Shown here: positions 36,712 through 45,037 of the stretch, one piece after another | Layout: each line of letters starts with the position of its first letter | Numbering within the stretch: position 1 is the stretch's first letter | Assembly (NCBI RefSeq): GCF_004923205.2 | Contig: NZ_SELD02000006.1 | Span: 218,896 to 282,895 of the forward strand | Direction: 5' to 3' | DNA length: 64,000 bases | DNA from: Paracoccus aeridis | GTDB lineage: Bacteria > Pseudomonadota > Alphaproteobacteria > Rhodobacterales > Rhodobacteraceae | Notes under the pieces: model-generated | The model's database searches: none | What the model saw: the letters and a program-made list of their open reading frames with translations, nothing else | What the model was told of the DNA's origin: nothing | Translations under genes and position numbers: made by a program

Positions 36712-37482
36712 TCACCAGGCGGGGATGACCGCGCCTTCGTACTTCGTCTCGATGAACTGCTTGATCTCGGGCGAATGATAAGCCTCGACCAGCGTCTTGA
36801 CCCAGGGCTGGCCTTCGTCGCCGCGGCGCACGACGATCACGTTGGCATAGGGGCTGTCGGCCTTTTCCATCGCGATCGAGTCGGTCTTCGGGCTCAGCCC
36901 CGCCGACAGCGCGTAGTTGGTGTTGATGACCGCGGCGTCCGCGTCCTGCAGCGCGCGGGGCAGCTGCGCCGCATCCAGCTCGGTGAATTCGAGGTCCTTG
37001 GGGTTTTCGGTGATGTCGAGCGGCGTGGGGACGAGGCCCGCGTCGGGGTTCACGGTGATCAGCCCCTGCTCGGCCAGCACGAGAAGCGCGCGGCCGCCGT
37101 TGGTCGGATCGTTCGGGATCGCGACGGTGGCGCCGTCCGCCAGGTCGCCCAGCGACTTCAGCTTGCTGGAATAGACGCCCATCGGGGTGGTGATGGTCTT
37201 GGCCACGACGACGAGATCGTAGCCCCGGTCCTTGATCTGGTTTTCCAGGTAGGGAACGTGCTGGAAGCTGTTGGCCTGCAGGTCGCCATCCGCAAGCGCG
37301 GTGTTCGGCACGACGTAGTCCGAGAACTCGATGATGTCGAGGTTCAGGCCCCTGGCGGCCGCGATCGGGGCGACCTGCTCCAGGATCTCGGCGTGCTCGC
37401 CGGGGCTGACGCCGATCTTGATGTCCTCGGCGGCGGCCATGCCCGCGCTCAGCGCCAGCGCGGCGGCGATGTGTTTCAGCAT
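36712..37482 (-). CDS. metQ: D/L-methionine ABC transporter binding protein, MetQ/NlpA family
   Basis: MetQ delivers methionine to MetNI. The 256-residue product has family segments IKIGVSPGEHAEILEQVAP, EFSDYVVPNTALADGDLQANSFQH and AKTITTPMGVYSSKLKSL. The signal region (MLKHIAAALALSAGMAAAE) lacks the lipobox cysteine that anchors E. coli MetQ, so this one is probably a soluble periplasmic protein. It is the last gene of metN-metI-metQ, 27 bp after metI. Confidence 0.92.
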   Translation of the reverse strand: MLKHIAAALALSAGMAAAEDIKIGVSPGEHAEILEQVAPIAAARGLNLDIIEFSDYVVPNTALADGDLQANSFQHVPYLENQIKDRGYDLVVVAKTITTPMGVYSSKLKSLGDLADGATVAIPNDPTNGGRALLVLAEQGLITVNPDAGLVPTPLDITENPKDLEFTELDAAQLPRALQDADAAVINTNYALSAGLSPKTDSIAMEKADSPYANVIVVRRGDEGQPWVKTLVEAYHSPEIKQFIETKYEGAVIPAW

Positions 37483-37509
37483 CTCGGTTTCTCCTTTGTA
37501 GGGTGGGGA

Positions 37510-38184
37510 TCAGGGCCCGCGGTCCTTGGCGGCGCGGTGGTCCAGCCTGCGTGCGATCCATTCGCCCGTGGACTGCACCGCCTGCACGAGGACGATCAGG
37601 ACGACGACGACGACCAGCATCACGCCCGGCATGAAGCGCTGGTAGCCGTAGCGGATGCCGAGGTCGCCCAGCCCCTCGCCACCGACGGCGCCCACCATCG
37701 CGGAATAGCCGATCAGCGACACCATGGCGAGCGTCAGGCCAAGGACGATCCCCGGCAGCGCCTCGGGCAGCAGGACCTTGCGGATGATCTGGCCGGGGTT
37801 GGCGCCCATGGCACGGGCGGCCTCGATCAGGCCGCCATCCACGTCGCGGATCGCGGTTTCGACGATCCGCGCGATGAACGGCGCGGCCGCCAGCGTCAGC
37901 GGCACGATCGCGGCGGTGGTCCCGATCGAGGTGCCGGCGATCGCGCGCGTGAACGGGATGATCGCGACGACGAGGATGATGAAGGGGATCGACCGCATCG
38001 CGTTCACGATGAGGCCGAGGATGCGGTTCGCGAGCGGCGCCGACATCAGCTCGCCCCGCTTCGAGGTGGCGAGGAACACGCCCAGCGGCAGCCCGATGGC
38101 GGTGCCGATCAGCCCCGACACCGCGACCATGTAGAGCGTCTGGAGCGTCGCTTCCCAGATCAGCGCGGCGAGGTTAGCCGACAT
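37510..38184 (-). CDS. metI: Methionine ABC transporter permease
   Basis: MetI is the membrane subunit of the methionine importer. The 224-residue product shows five hydrophobic segments and the permease loop EAARAMGANPGQIIRKVLLPEALPG. The family stretch NAMRSIPFIILVVAIIPFTRAI is also present. It overlaps metN by 11 bp and precedes metQ. Motifs and length are normal. Confidence 0.94.
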   Translation of the reverse strand: MSANLAALIWEATLQTLYMVAVSGLIGTAIGLPLGVFLATSKRGELMSAPLANRILGLIVNAMRSIPFIILVVAIIPFTRAIAGTSIGTTAAIVPLTLAAAPFIARIVETAIRDVDGGLIEAARAMGANPGQIIRKVLLPEALPGIVLGLTLAMVSLIGYSAMVGAVGGEGLGDLGIRYGYQRFMPGVMLVVVVVLIVLVQAVQSTGEWIARRLDHRAAKDRGP

Positions 38185-39232
38185 GGCCCAGCACCTCCGT
38201 CCCCAGCTGCCGGGCGTGCAGGAAATCGCGCACGCGGGACAGGTCGGCCGCCGGCACTTCCACCGTCAGGTTGCCGAACGGGCGGCCGTCGATCTCCTCG
38301 ATCGCGCCCGACAGGATGCTGGCGTCCACGCCCAGCTGCGATCCGATCCGCGACAGCACCGGCTCGGCAGCGCTGTCGCCCGCGAAGGTGATCCGCAGGA
38401 TCGCGGGGCCCGCGCCCTCGGGCACGATCCGGCGCGCGATGAACCCCGGCAGCGCCGCGCCGGTCACGCCCGACAGGAACGACCGCGTGACCTCGTGCGT
38501 CGGCGCCGCGAAGATGTCGTAGGTGGACCCGGACTCGACGATCTTCCCCGCCTCGATCACCGCGACGTGCTGGCAGATGTCGCGCACGACGGCCATCTCG
38601 TGCGTGATCAGAAGGATCGTGAGGCCGAGTTCGCGGTTGATGTTGCGCAGGAGCGCCAGGACGGAGGTCGTGGTTTCCGGGTCGAGCGCGCTCGTCGCCT
38701 CGTCCGACAGAAGGACCTTCGGCTCGGTCGCGAGCGCCCGGGCGATGCCGACGCGCTGCTTCTGCCCGCCCGAAAGCTGCGCCGGGTAGCGGTCGGCGAG
38801 CGGGCCGAGGCCGACGAGGTCGATCAGCTCGTCCACCCGCGGCCCGATCCGGCCGCGCGGCGTGCCCGCGATCTCGAGCGGCAGCGCCACGTTGCCGCGC
38901 ACGGTGCGGTTGGCGAGCAGGTTGAAGTGCTGGAAGATCATGCCGACGTTGCGGCGAAGATCGCGAAGCCCGCGCCCCGAGGCGGCGGTCACGTCGCGGC
39001 CCAGCACCTCGACCTGGCCCGAGGACGCGCGCTCCAGCCCGTTCACCAGCCTCAGAAGCGTGGACTTGCCGGCCCCCGACCGGCCGATCACCCCGGTGAT
39101 CCCGCCCCGCGGCACCTGCAGATCGACATGGTCCAGCGCCGCGACCGCGCCCCCGCGATGCGGCCAGGTCTTGACGACATCACGAAAGGCGATGGCCGGA
39201 GCGGCCTGCGGAACGGGCGACATCTGGGACAT
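38174..39232 (-). CDS. metN: Methionine ABC transporter ATPase with C-terminal NIL domain
   Basis: MetN powers methionine import. I place the start at ATG 39232 (352 residues; ATG 39223 is close behind). The frame is open far upstream, but that part is Arg/Pro-rich and unlike MetN. Motifs: Walker A GRSGAGKST, Q-loop in IFQHFNLL, signature LSGGQKQRVGIARAL, Walker B VLLSDEATSALDPETT, H-loop LLITHEM. The C-terminal 80 or so residues (ITFAGDSAAEPVLSRIGSQLG ... GAIEEIDGRPFGNLTVEV) are the methionine-sensing NIL/ACT-like domain that causes trans-inhibition. The leader contains an odd structured segment, reported among the findings. Confidence 0.93.
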   Translation of the reverse strand: MSQMSPVPQAAPAIAFRDVVKTWPHRGGAVAALDHVDLQVPRGGITGVIGRSGAGKSTLLRLVNGLERASSGQVEVLGRDVTAASGRGLRDLRRNVGMIFQHFNLLANRTVRGNVALPLEIAGTPRGRIGPRVDELIDLVGLGPLADRYPAQLSGGQKQRVGIARALATEPKVLLSDEATSALDPETTTSVLALLRNINRELGLTILLITHEMAVVRDICQHVAVIEAGKIVESGSTYDIFAAPTHEVTRSFLSGVTGAALPGFIARRIVPEGAGPAILRITFAGDSAAEPVLSRIGSQLGVDASILSGAIEEIDGRPFGNLTVEVPAADLSRVRDFLHARQLGTEVLGHVG

Positions 39233-39470
39233 GGGCGACTGCCTACTCTCCCGCGCGGGACGCTTCAATGCCGCCCCCCGTGGGGTGGCGCGGAAAAGGA
39301 TGGCTTCGGGGCGGGCAGGACCGCGACGGGATGGCGGAGGCGGACTGACGGGGAAAGACGGGAACAACGCCTCGGTAGGGGAGGTGAGAAGGACTAGCTT
39401 CCCTTGCGACGGCCCGCGCCCCGCCCCGCGAGGGTGATCTTTCCCCCGTCCCGGTCCCGGCGCCCTGCCC

Positions 39471-39499
39471 TTGCCGCGCGCCGGGCCGGTTCTTATAAC
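39471..39499 (+). promoter_or_regulatory. ileS: Predicted sigma-70 promoter for ileS
   Basis: TTGCCG at 39471-39476 and TATAAC at 39494-39499 are separated by exactly 17 bp, in a spacer that is otherwise very GC-rich. The start codon is about 105 bp downstream, with AAGGA at 39596-39600 as ribosome site. Confidence 0.5.
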
Positions 39500-39541
39500 C
39501 ACGCCCATGCTTCACGCGGCGCGGATATCCCGAATTAGCCG

Positions 39542-39571
39542 CCCGGCAGCGTGAGGTCTCGCGCTGCCGGG
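39542..39571 (+). other. Hairpin in the ileS leader
   Basis: A perfect 10-bp stem, CCCGGCAGCG with CGCTGCCGGG, and a 10-base loop lie between the predicted promoter and the ileS ribosome site. No T-run follows and there is no T-box-like sequence; its role, if any, is unknown. The rest of the 377-bp metN-ileS spacer contains only the metN leader and this region. Confidence 0.4.
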
Positions 39572-39609
39572 ATGATGCCTGTCAACGACAATTCCAAGGA
39601 TCCGCCCCG

Positions 39610-42570
39610 ATGAGCGCCGACACGACCGACTTGCAGCAGGGCCTGCAGACCGCAGCCCCCGACTACCGCGACACCGTCTTCCTGCCGGAAACGGACTTCC
39701 CCATGCGCGCGGGCCTGCCGCAGCGCGAGCCGGCATGGCTCGCCCGGTGGGAAAAGCTGGGGGTCTACGACCGCCTGCGCAGCACCTCGGCGGGCCGCGC
39801 GCCGTTCATCCTGCATGACGGCCCGCCCTACGCGAACGGGCACCTGCATATCGGTCACGCGCTGAACAAGGTGCTTAAGGACTTCATCGTCCGCAGCCAG
39901 CAGATGATGGGCCGCGACGCGCGCTACGTCCCCGGCTGGGACTGCCACGGCCTGCCGATCGAGTGGAAGATCGAGGAGCAGTACCGCCAGAAGGGCCAGG
40001 ACAAGGACGCCGTGGACGTCGTCGAGTTCCGCCAGGAATGCCGCCGCTTCGCCGAACACTGGGTCGGCGTCCAGCGCGACGAGTTCCGCCGCCTTGGCGT
40101 CACCGGCAAGTGGGACGACCCCTACCTCACCATGAACTACCACGCCGAGGCGGTGATCGCGGGCGAGTTCATGAAGCTCCTGATGAACGGAAGCCTGTAT
40201 CAGGGGTCGAAGCCGGTGATGTGGTCGCCGGTCGAAAAGACCGCGCTGGCCGAGGCCGAGGTCGAATACCACGACCACACCAGCCATCAGGTCTGGGTGG
40301 CGTTCCCGGTCGCCTCGCAGCGCGAGTTCGCGGCAACCGACGCCTGCATGAAGACCGACCTGCTGGGCGCGCGCGTCGTGATCTGGACCACGACGCCCTG
40401 GACCATCCCGCAGAACCGCGCGGTCGCGTTCGGGCCGGGGATCGCCTACGGGCTCTACCAGGTCACGGGCGAGAAGGCCGGGACCTACCTTCTGGCCGAC
40501 AAGCTCGCCCCCGACGTGTTCGCCGTCGCCAGGGTCGACGCGGACGCCGTGACGCGCCTGCGCGACGTGCCGGCCGACGAGCTGGCGTCGCTCGTCCTCG
40601 CCCACCCCTATCGCGGGATCGAGGGCGGCTTGGGCGAATGGGACTACGACGTCCCCGTCCTGCCGGGCGACCACGTGACCGACGACGCGGGCACGGGCTT
40701 CGTCCACACCGCGCCGAGCCACGGCGACGACGACTACCAGCTGGGGCTGAGGTTCAAGCTGCCGATGACCCACAATGTCGAGCCGGACGGCAGCTACCGC
40801 GCCGACCTGCCGCTGTTCGGCGGCCAGGCGATCATCGACGCGGACGGCAAGGAAGGGCCCGCCAACGTCTCCAACATCAAGGCGCTGGCGGCGCAGGGCG
40901 CGCTTTTCGGCAAGGGCAAGCTCAAGCATTCCTACCCGCACAGCTGGCGGTCCAAGGCGCCGCTGATCTACCGCAACACGCCGCAGTGGTTCGCGGCGAT
41001 CGACAAGCCGCTCGCCGACGGCAAGGGCCAGAACGGGGACACGATCCGCGCGCGGGCGCTGACCTCGATCGACGAGCTGGTGACGTGGACCCCGCAGAGC
41101 GGGCGCAACCGGATCCATTCGATGGTGCAGAACCGCCCCGACTGGGTGCTGTCGCGCCAGCGCGCCTGGGGCGTGCCGCTGACCTGCTTCGTGCGCCGCG
41201 GCGTGCGGCCGGATGCCGACGGGTTCCTGCTGCGGAACGAACAGGTCAATGCCCGCATCCTCGACGCGTTCGAGGCCGAGGGCGCAGACGTGTGGTACCG
41301 CGACGGCTTCAAGGAGCAGGTGCTGGGCGGCATCGTCGACCCGGCCGACTACGAGCAGGTCATGGACGTGCTCGACGTGTGGTTCGACAGCGGCTCGACC
41401 CACGCCTTCGTCCTGCGCGACCGCGCGGACGGGGCGCCGGACGGGATCGCGGACCTCTATCTGGAAGGCACCGACCAGCACCGCGGCTGGTTCCAGTCCT
41501 CGCTGCTGCAGGCCTGCGCGACGACGGGCCGCGCGCCTTACCGCGGCGTCCTCACGCATGGCTTCACGCTGGACGAGAAGGGCATGAAGATGTCCAAGTC
41601 GCTCGGCAACACCATCGTGCCGGCCGAGGTGATCCAGCAATACGGTGCCGACATCCTGCGGCTGTGGGTGGCGCAGGTGGACTATACCGCAGACAGCCGG
41701 ATCGGGCCGGAAATCCTCAAGGGCACCGCCGACAGCTACCGTCGTCTCCGCAACACGCTGCGGTTCCTGCTGGGCGCGCTCGACGGCTTTACCGAGGCCG
41801 AACGGGTCGCGCCTGCCGAGATGCCGGAGCTCGAGCGCTGGGTCCTGCACCGACTGGCGGAACTCGACGGCCGGGTCCGCGCGGGCTACGACGCCTACGA
41901 CTTCCAGGGCGTGTTCCGGGCGCTGTTCGACTTCGCCACCGTAGACCTGTCGGCCTTCTGGTTCGACATCCGCAAGGACGCGCTGTACTGCGACGCCGCC
42001 GGCAGCCTGCGCCGCCGCGCCGCGCGCACGGTGCTGGACGCGCTGTTCCACCGGCTGACCCTGTGGCTCGCCCCGATCCTGCCCTTCACGATGGAGGACG
42101 TGTGGCTGTCGCGCTTCCCCTCGGACGAGGACAGCGTGCATCTGCACGACTTCCCCGAAACGCCCGCCGGCTGGCGCGACGAGGCGCTGGCCGCGAAATG
42201 GGACGGCATCCGCCGCGCCCGCCGCGCGGTGACGGCGGCGCTGGAGATCCGGCGCGCCGACAAGACCATCGGCGCGAGCCTGGAAGCGGCGCCGGTCGTC
42301 CATGTCGAGGACCCGGCCCTGCTGGCATCGCTGCGGTCGGTGGACTTTGCCGACGTGTGCATCGTGTCCGACCTGGAACTGACGGACGACCCTTCCCCGC
42401 CCGAGGCGTTCCGCCTGCCCGAGGTCGCGGATGTGGGCGTGGTGTTCGAGCGGGCCGACGGCGAGAAGTGCCAGCGCTGCTGGCGGATCCTGCCCGACGT
42501 GGGCAGCCACGACCACCCGGCGACCTGCGCCCGCTGCGACGAGGCGCTGGACGGACTGGACGCGGCCTGA
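39610..42570 (+). CDS. ileS: Isoleucyl-tRNA synthetase
   Basis: IleRS charges tRNA-Ile in the cytoplasm. The 986-residue product has the HIGH motif at residues 80-83 (NGHLHIGHALNK) and KMSKS at 660-664. An editing (CP1) domain includes VIWTTTPWTIPQNRAV and TGFVHTAPSHGDDDY. The C-terminal zinc finger CQRCW ... CARCDEAL is typical of bacterial-type IleRS (the mupirocin-sensitive class). The KMSKS-following DILRLWVAQVDYTAD is also class-typical. Length is slightly above E. coli (938). Confidence 0.97.
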   Translation: MSADTTDLQQGLQTAAPDYRDTVFLPETDFPMRAGLPQREPAWLARWEKLGVYDRLRSTSAGRAPFILHDGPPYANGHLHIGHALNKVLKDFIVRSQQMMGRDARYVPGWDCHGLPIEWKIEEQYRQKGQDKDAVDVVEFRQECRRFAEHWVGVQRDEFRRLGVTGKWDDPYLTMNYHAEAVIAGEFMKLLMNGSLYQGSKPVMWSPVEKTALAEAEVEYHDHTSHQVWVAFPVASQREFAATDACMKTDLLGARVVIWTTTPWTIPQNRAVAFGPGIAYGLYQVTGEKAGTYLLADKLAPDVFAVARVDADAVTRLRDVPADELASLVLAHPYRGIEGGLGEWDYDVPVLPGDHVTDDAGTGFVHTAPSHGDDDYQLGLRFKLPMTHNVEPDGSYRADLPLFGGQAIIDADGKEGPANVSNIKALAAQGALFGKGKLKHSYPHSWRSKAPLIYRNTPQWFAAIDKPLADGKGQNGDTIRARALTSIDELVTWTPQSGRNRIHSMVQNRPDWVLSRQRAWGVPLTCFVRRGVRPDADGFLLRNEQVNARILDAFEAEGADVWYRDGFKEQVLGGIVDPADYEQVMDVLDVWFDSGSTHAFVLRDRADGAPDGIADLYLEGTDQHRGWFQSSLLQACATTGRAPYRGVLTHGFTLDEKGMKMSKSLGNTIVPAEVIQQYGADILRLWVAQVDYTADSRIGPEILKGTADSYRRLRNTLRFLLGALDGFTEAERVAPAEMPELERWVLHRLAELDGRVRAGYDAYDFQGVFRALFDFATVDLSAFWFDIRKDALYCDAAGSLRRRAARTVLDALFHRLTLWLAPILPFTMEDVWLSRFPSDEDSVHLHDFPETPAGWRDEALAAKWDGIRRARRAVTAALEIRRADKTIGASLEAAPVVHVEDPALLASLRSVDFADVCIVSDLELTDDPSPPEAFRLPEVADVGVVFERADGEKCQRCWRILPDVGSHDHPATCARCDEALDGLDAA

Positions 42571-42590
42571 TCCGCGAGATCCGGAACGAC

Positions 42591-42618
42591 GAACGGCGGG
42601 CGCATCGGCCCGCCGTTC
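42591..42618. terminator. Bidirectional terminator between ileS and the hydratase gene
   Basis: An 11-bp perfect stem, GAACGGCGGGC with GCCCGCCGTTC, and a 6-base loop lie 20 bp after ileS. Weak T-rich sequence (TCATTCAT) follows on the plus strand. The genes are convergent. Confidence 0.7.
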
Positions 42619-42640
42619 TCATTCATGGCCCTTCGCCGGG

Positions 42641-43426
42641 TCAGCCCTGCCAGCGGGCCGGGCGCTTGTCGAAGAACGCAGCGATCCCGTGCGGGGCCTC
42701 GTCGTCTTCCCAGACGCCGACCAGCCGGTCGATGGTCATTTCGATCACCTCGGGGTCGATCCGCGGCCCCAGCGCGCGGGCGAGCGATTTCGCCGCCGCC
42801 ACCGCCCTGGGCGCCACCTGAAGATAGGGCACGACCTCGGCTTCGACCGCCGCATCGAGGTCGCTGGCCGGAACCACGCGGGCGAGGAGGTCGAGATCCT
42901 TCGCCTCGGCCGCGTCGAAGATGCGGGCGGACATGAAGACGCGGCGCGCCCTGGCCTCGCCCATCCGGGCCACGACATAGGGGCCGATCGTCGCCGGGAT
43001 CAGGCCCAGCCGGGTCTCGGTCAGGCCGAACTTCGCGCCCTCGGCCCCGATCGCCACGTCGCAGACCGACAGCATCCCGACCCCGCCGCCGAAGGCATTG
43101 CCGTGGCAGCGCGCGATCAGCGGCTTCGGAAGCTCGTTCATCGCGTTCAGCATTCCGGCCAGCGCCGACGCCCCCGCCCGCCGGGTCGCGGCGTCGGCAT
43201 CCATCTGCTCGCGCATCCAGGCCAGATCGCCGCCCGCGCAGAAGCTTTTCCCCTCGGCCGCCAGCACGACGACGCGCACCGTGTCGTCTGCACCAAGCTG
43301 CCCGGCGGCGGCGGTGAGGTCGTCCAGCATCCGCGCCGACAGCGCGTTGTGCTTGTCCGCGCGGGTCATCCACAGCGTCGCCACGCCGCGCGCGTCGGTG
43401 TCGATGCGGATCGTCTCGAAGCTCAT
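42641..43426 (-). CDS. liuC: Enoyl-CoA hydratase family protein, probable methylglutaconyl-CoA hydratase
   Basis: A 261-residue crotonase-fold enzyme. The oxyanion hole segments are KSFCAGGDLAWMREQ and HGNAFGGGVGML, and a conserved catalytic glutamate lies in GLTETRLGLIPA. Context points to hydration of 3-methylglutaconyl-CoA in leucine breakdown: it follows HMG-CoA lyase with a 4-bp overlap and sits in an operon with methylcrotonyl-CoA carboxylase and isovaleryl-CoA dehydrogenase. Sequence alone would only support enoyl-CoA hydratase/isomerase. Confidence 0.82.
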   Translation of the reverse strand: MSFETIRIDTDARGVATLWMTRADKHNALSARMLDDLTAAAGQLGADDTVRVVVLAAEGKSFCAGGDLAWMREQMDADAATRRAGASALAGMLNAMNELPKPLIARCHGNAFGGGVGMLSVCDVAIGAEGAKFGLTETRLGLIPATIGPYVVARMGEARARRVFMSARIFDAAEAKDLDLLARVVPASDLDAAVEAEVVPYLQVAPRAVAAAKSLARALGPRIDPEVIEMTIDRLVGVWEDDEAPHGIAAFFDKRPARWQG

Positions 43427-44271
43427 GCGCGCAGTCCCTTCGCGAATTCGGCGGCTTGGGCGACGACGCCCATGTCAAGACCGGTGCTGTAGCCCAGCCG
43501 TTCCAGGTGCGCCGCCACCTTCTCGGTCGCGACGTTGCCCTTGGCGCCCGGCGCATAGGGGCAGCCGCCGAGGCCGCCCACCGCCGCGTCGAACACCCGC
43601 AGGCCACGCGCGAGGCTCGCGTCGATGTTGTCGAGCGCCCGCCCCGCCGTGTCGTGGTAGTGCCCGGACAGGCGGTCTGCCGGCACCTCGTCCAGCACCG
43701 CGGCGAGCATGGCGTCGATCGTCTCGGGCCGCCCCTGCCCGATCGTCTCGCCGAGGCTGATCTCGTAGCAGCCCATGTCGCGCAGCACGGCGACGACGCG
43801 GGCAACGTTCGCGGGCGCGACGGCGCCGTCGAACGGGCAGTCGGTCACCACGCTGACATAGCCCCGCACCGGGACCCCGTCGGCCCGCGCGGCGGCGGCG
43901 ACAGGGGCCAGCCGTTCCAGGCTTTCCGCGATCGTGCAGTTCAGGTTCGCGCGGCTGAACCCTTCGGACGCGCTCGCGAAGATCGCGATCTCGGACGCGT
44001 TCGCCGCGCGCGCCCCCTCGTAACCCTTCATGTTCGGGGTCAGCACCGCGTAGCGGATGCCGGGCGCGCGGGCGATGCCCGCCATGACCTCGGCCGCGTC
44101 GCCCATCTGCGGGACCCACCTGGGGCTCACGAAGCTCGTCACCTCGATCCGCCGGAACCCCGCGCGGGACAGCATGTCCACCAACGCGATCTTGTCCGCG
44201 GCGGGGATCAGGCGCTTTTCGTTCTGGAGCCCGTCGCGCGGGCCCACCTCGAAGATCTCGACGTCAGGCAT
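43423..44271 (-). CDS. liuE: Hydroxymethylglutaryl-CoA lyase
   Basis: Splits HMG-CoA to acetyl-CoA and acetoacetate, the last step of leucine degradation. The start at ATG 44271 gives 282 residues and overlaps the GST stop by 8 bp; an upstream in-frame start at 44298 would add nine. The catalytic VGPRDGLQNE is at the N-terminus (R12, D13) with SFVSPRWVPQMGD. The C-terminal signature GGLGGCPYAPGAKGN holds the active-site cysteine and ends with LGYSTGLDMG. It is a DRE-TIM metallolyase needing a divalent cation. Confidence 0.93.
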   Translation of the reverse strand: MPDVEIFEVGPRDGLQNEKRLIPAADKIALVDMLSRAGFRRIEVTSFVSPRWVPQMGDAAEVMAGIARAPGIRYAVLTPNMKGYEGARAANASEIAIFASASEGFSRANLNCTIAESLERLAPVAAAARADGVPVRGYVSVVTDCPFDGAVAPANVARVVAVLRDMGCYEISLGETIGQGRPETIDAMLAAVLDEVPADRLSGHYHDTAGRALDNIDASLARGLRVFDAAVGGLGGCPYAPGAKGNVATEKVAAHLERLGYSTGLDMGVVAQAAEFAKGLRA

Positions 44272-45001
44272 CGGGAAGCTCGTAGAAATCGCGGTCATAG
44301 AGGACGGGCTCGCCCGCGCCCGGCAGCGCGGCGCGGAAGGCCGGGCGTTCGGCGCAGCGATCGATGTAGCCTTCCAGCGCGGGCGACAGCCGGACGAACC
44401 GGCGCGCGGTCCAGACCGACCAGCCGATCGCGCAATCGACGCCCGAGAAGCCCCCGGCCATCAGCCAGTCCTGCCCCTCGACCGTCTGCTCGACCAGCCG
44501 CAGCGTGCGCCCGAGGCGCGCGGTTTCCAGCTTCATCACCGTGGCCGAGCGCATCGAGGGATCGCGCAGCATCAGGTGGCTCTGCGTGAGGTTCGCGATG
44601 TGCTGGCCGATGGTTTCCGCGAAATGGAGCCAGTCGAGCCAGCCGAGCCGCCCCTCGGCCCCCGGGGCGCGCCAGAGATGCCGGCCGCGCGTTTCGCACA
44701 GGTATTCGATGATCGCGCCCGATTCGTGGATCACGCTGCCGTCGACCTGCAGCGCGGGCGCGCGACCGACGGGGTGGATCGCGGCGTATTCGGCCGCGCG
44801 CATGTCCTTCGAGGTGATGTCGAGCACCCGCAGGCTGAACGGCACCTCGAGTTCGTTCAGCAGCCAGAGGACGCGCATCGACCGCGACAGGGGGACGTGC
44901 CACAGGACGATCGCGTCCTCGTCCGCGCCCGCGACCGGGCCGCCGCTGGCGGGGGGGCCGCCCGCCATCAGGCGCGGCCCGGAAGGATGTTGCGTGTGCA
45001 A
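44264..45001 (-). CDS. Glutathione S-transferase family protein
   Basis: A 245-residue GST-like protein. The first 30 residues are a Gly/Pro/Ala-rich leader. The thioredoxin-like domain then starts at IVLWHVPLSRSMRVLWLLNE, with the glutathione-binding GRAPALQVDGSVIHESGAIIEYL. The helical C-terminal domain follows. The leader is odd, and ATG 44966 could be the true start, removing 11 residues. It lies within the leucine-catabolism operon, between mccA and HMG-CoA lyase, with overlap at its 3' end. A role in detoxifying reactive acyl-CoA by-products is only speculation. Confidence 0.82.
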   Translation of the reverse strand: MHTQHPSGPRLMAGGPPASGGPVAGADEDAIVLWHVPLSRSMRVLWLLNELEVPFSLRVLDITSKDMRAAEYAAIHPVGRAPALQVDGSVIHESGAIIEYLCETRGRHLWRAPGAEGRLGWLDWLHFAETIGQHIANLTQSHLMLRDPSMRSATVMKLETARLGRTLRLVEQTVEGQDWLMAGGFSGVDCAIGWSVWTARRFVRLSPALEGYIDRCAERPAFRAALPGAGEPVLYDRDFYELPDA

Positions 45002-45037
45002 GGTTGCATGGCGTTCCCCGTTTGCTGCCGCGCGATG

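Noticed and set aside
39233..39400. SAM riboswitch (SAM-II or SAM/SAH type) before metN
   Set aside because: I could not find the conserved cores of those classes; the structured part looks like 5S rRNA instead.
39233..39508. MetN extended at its N-terminus by about 92 residues
   Set aside because: The extension is Arg/Pro/Gly-rich, unlike MetN, and the known fold begins just after ATG 39232.
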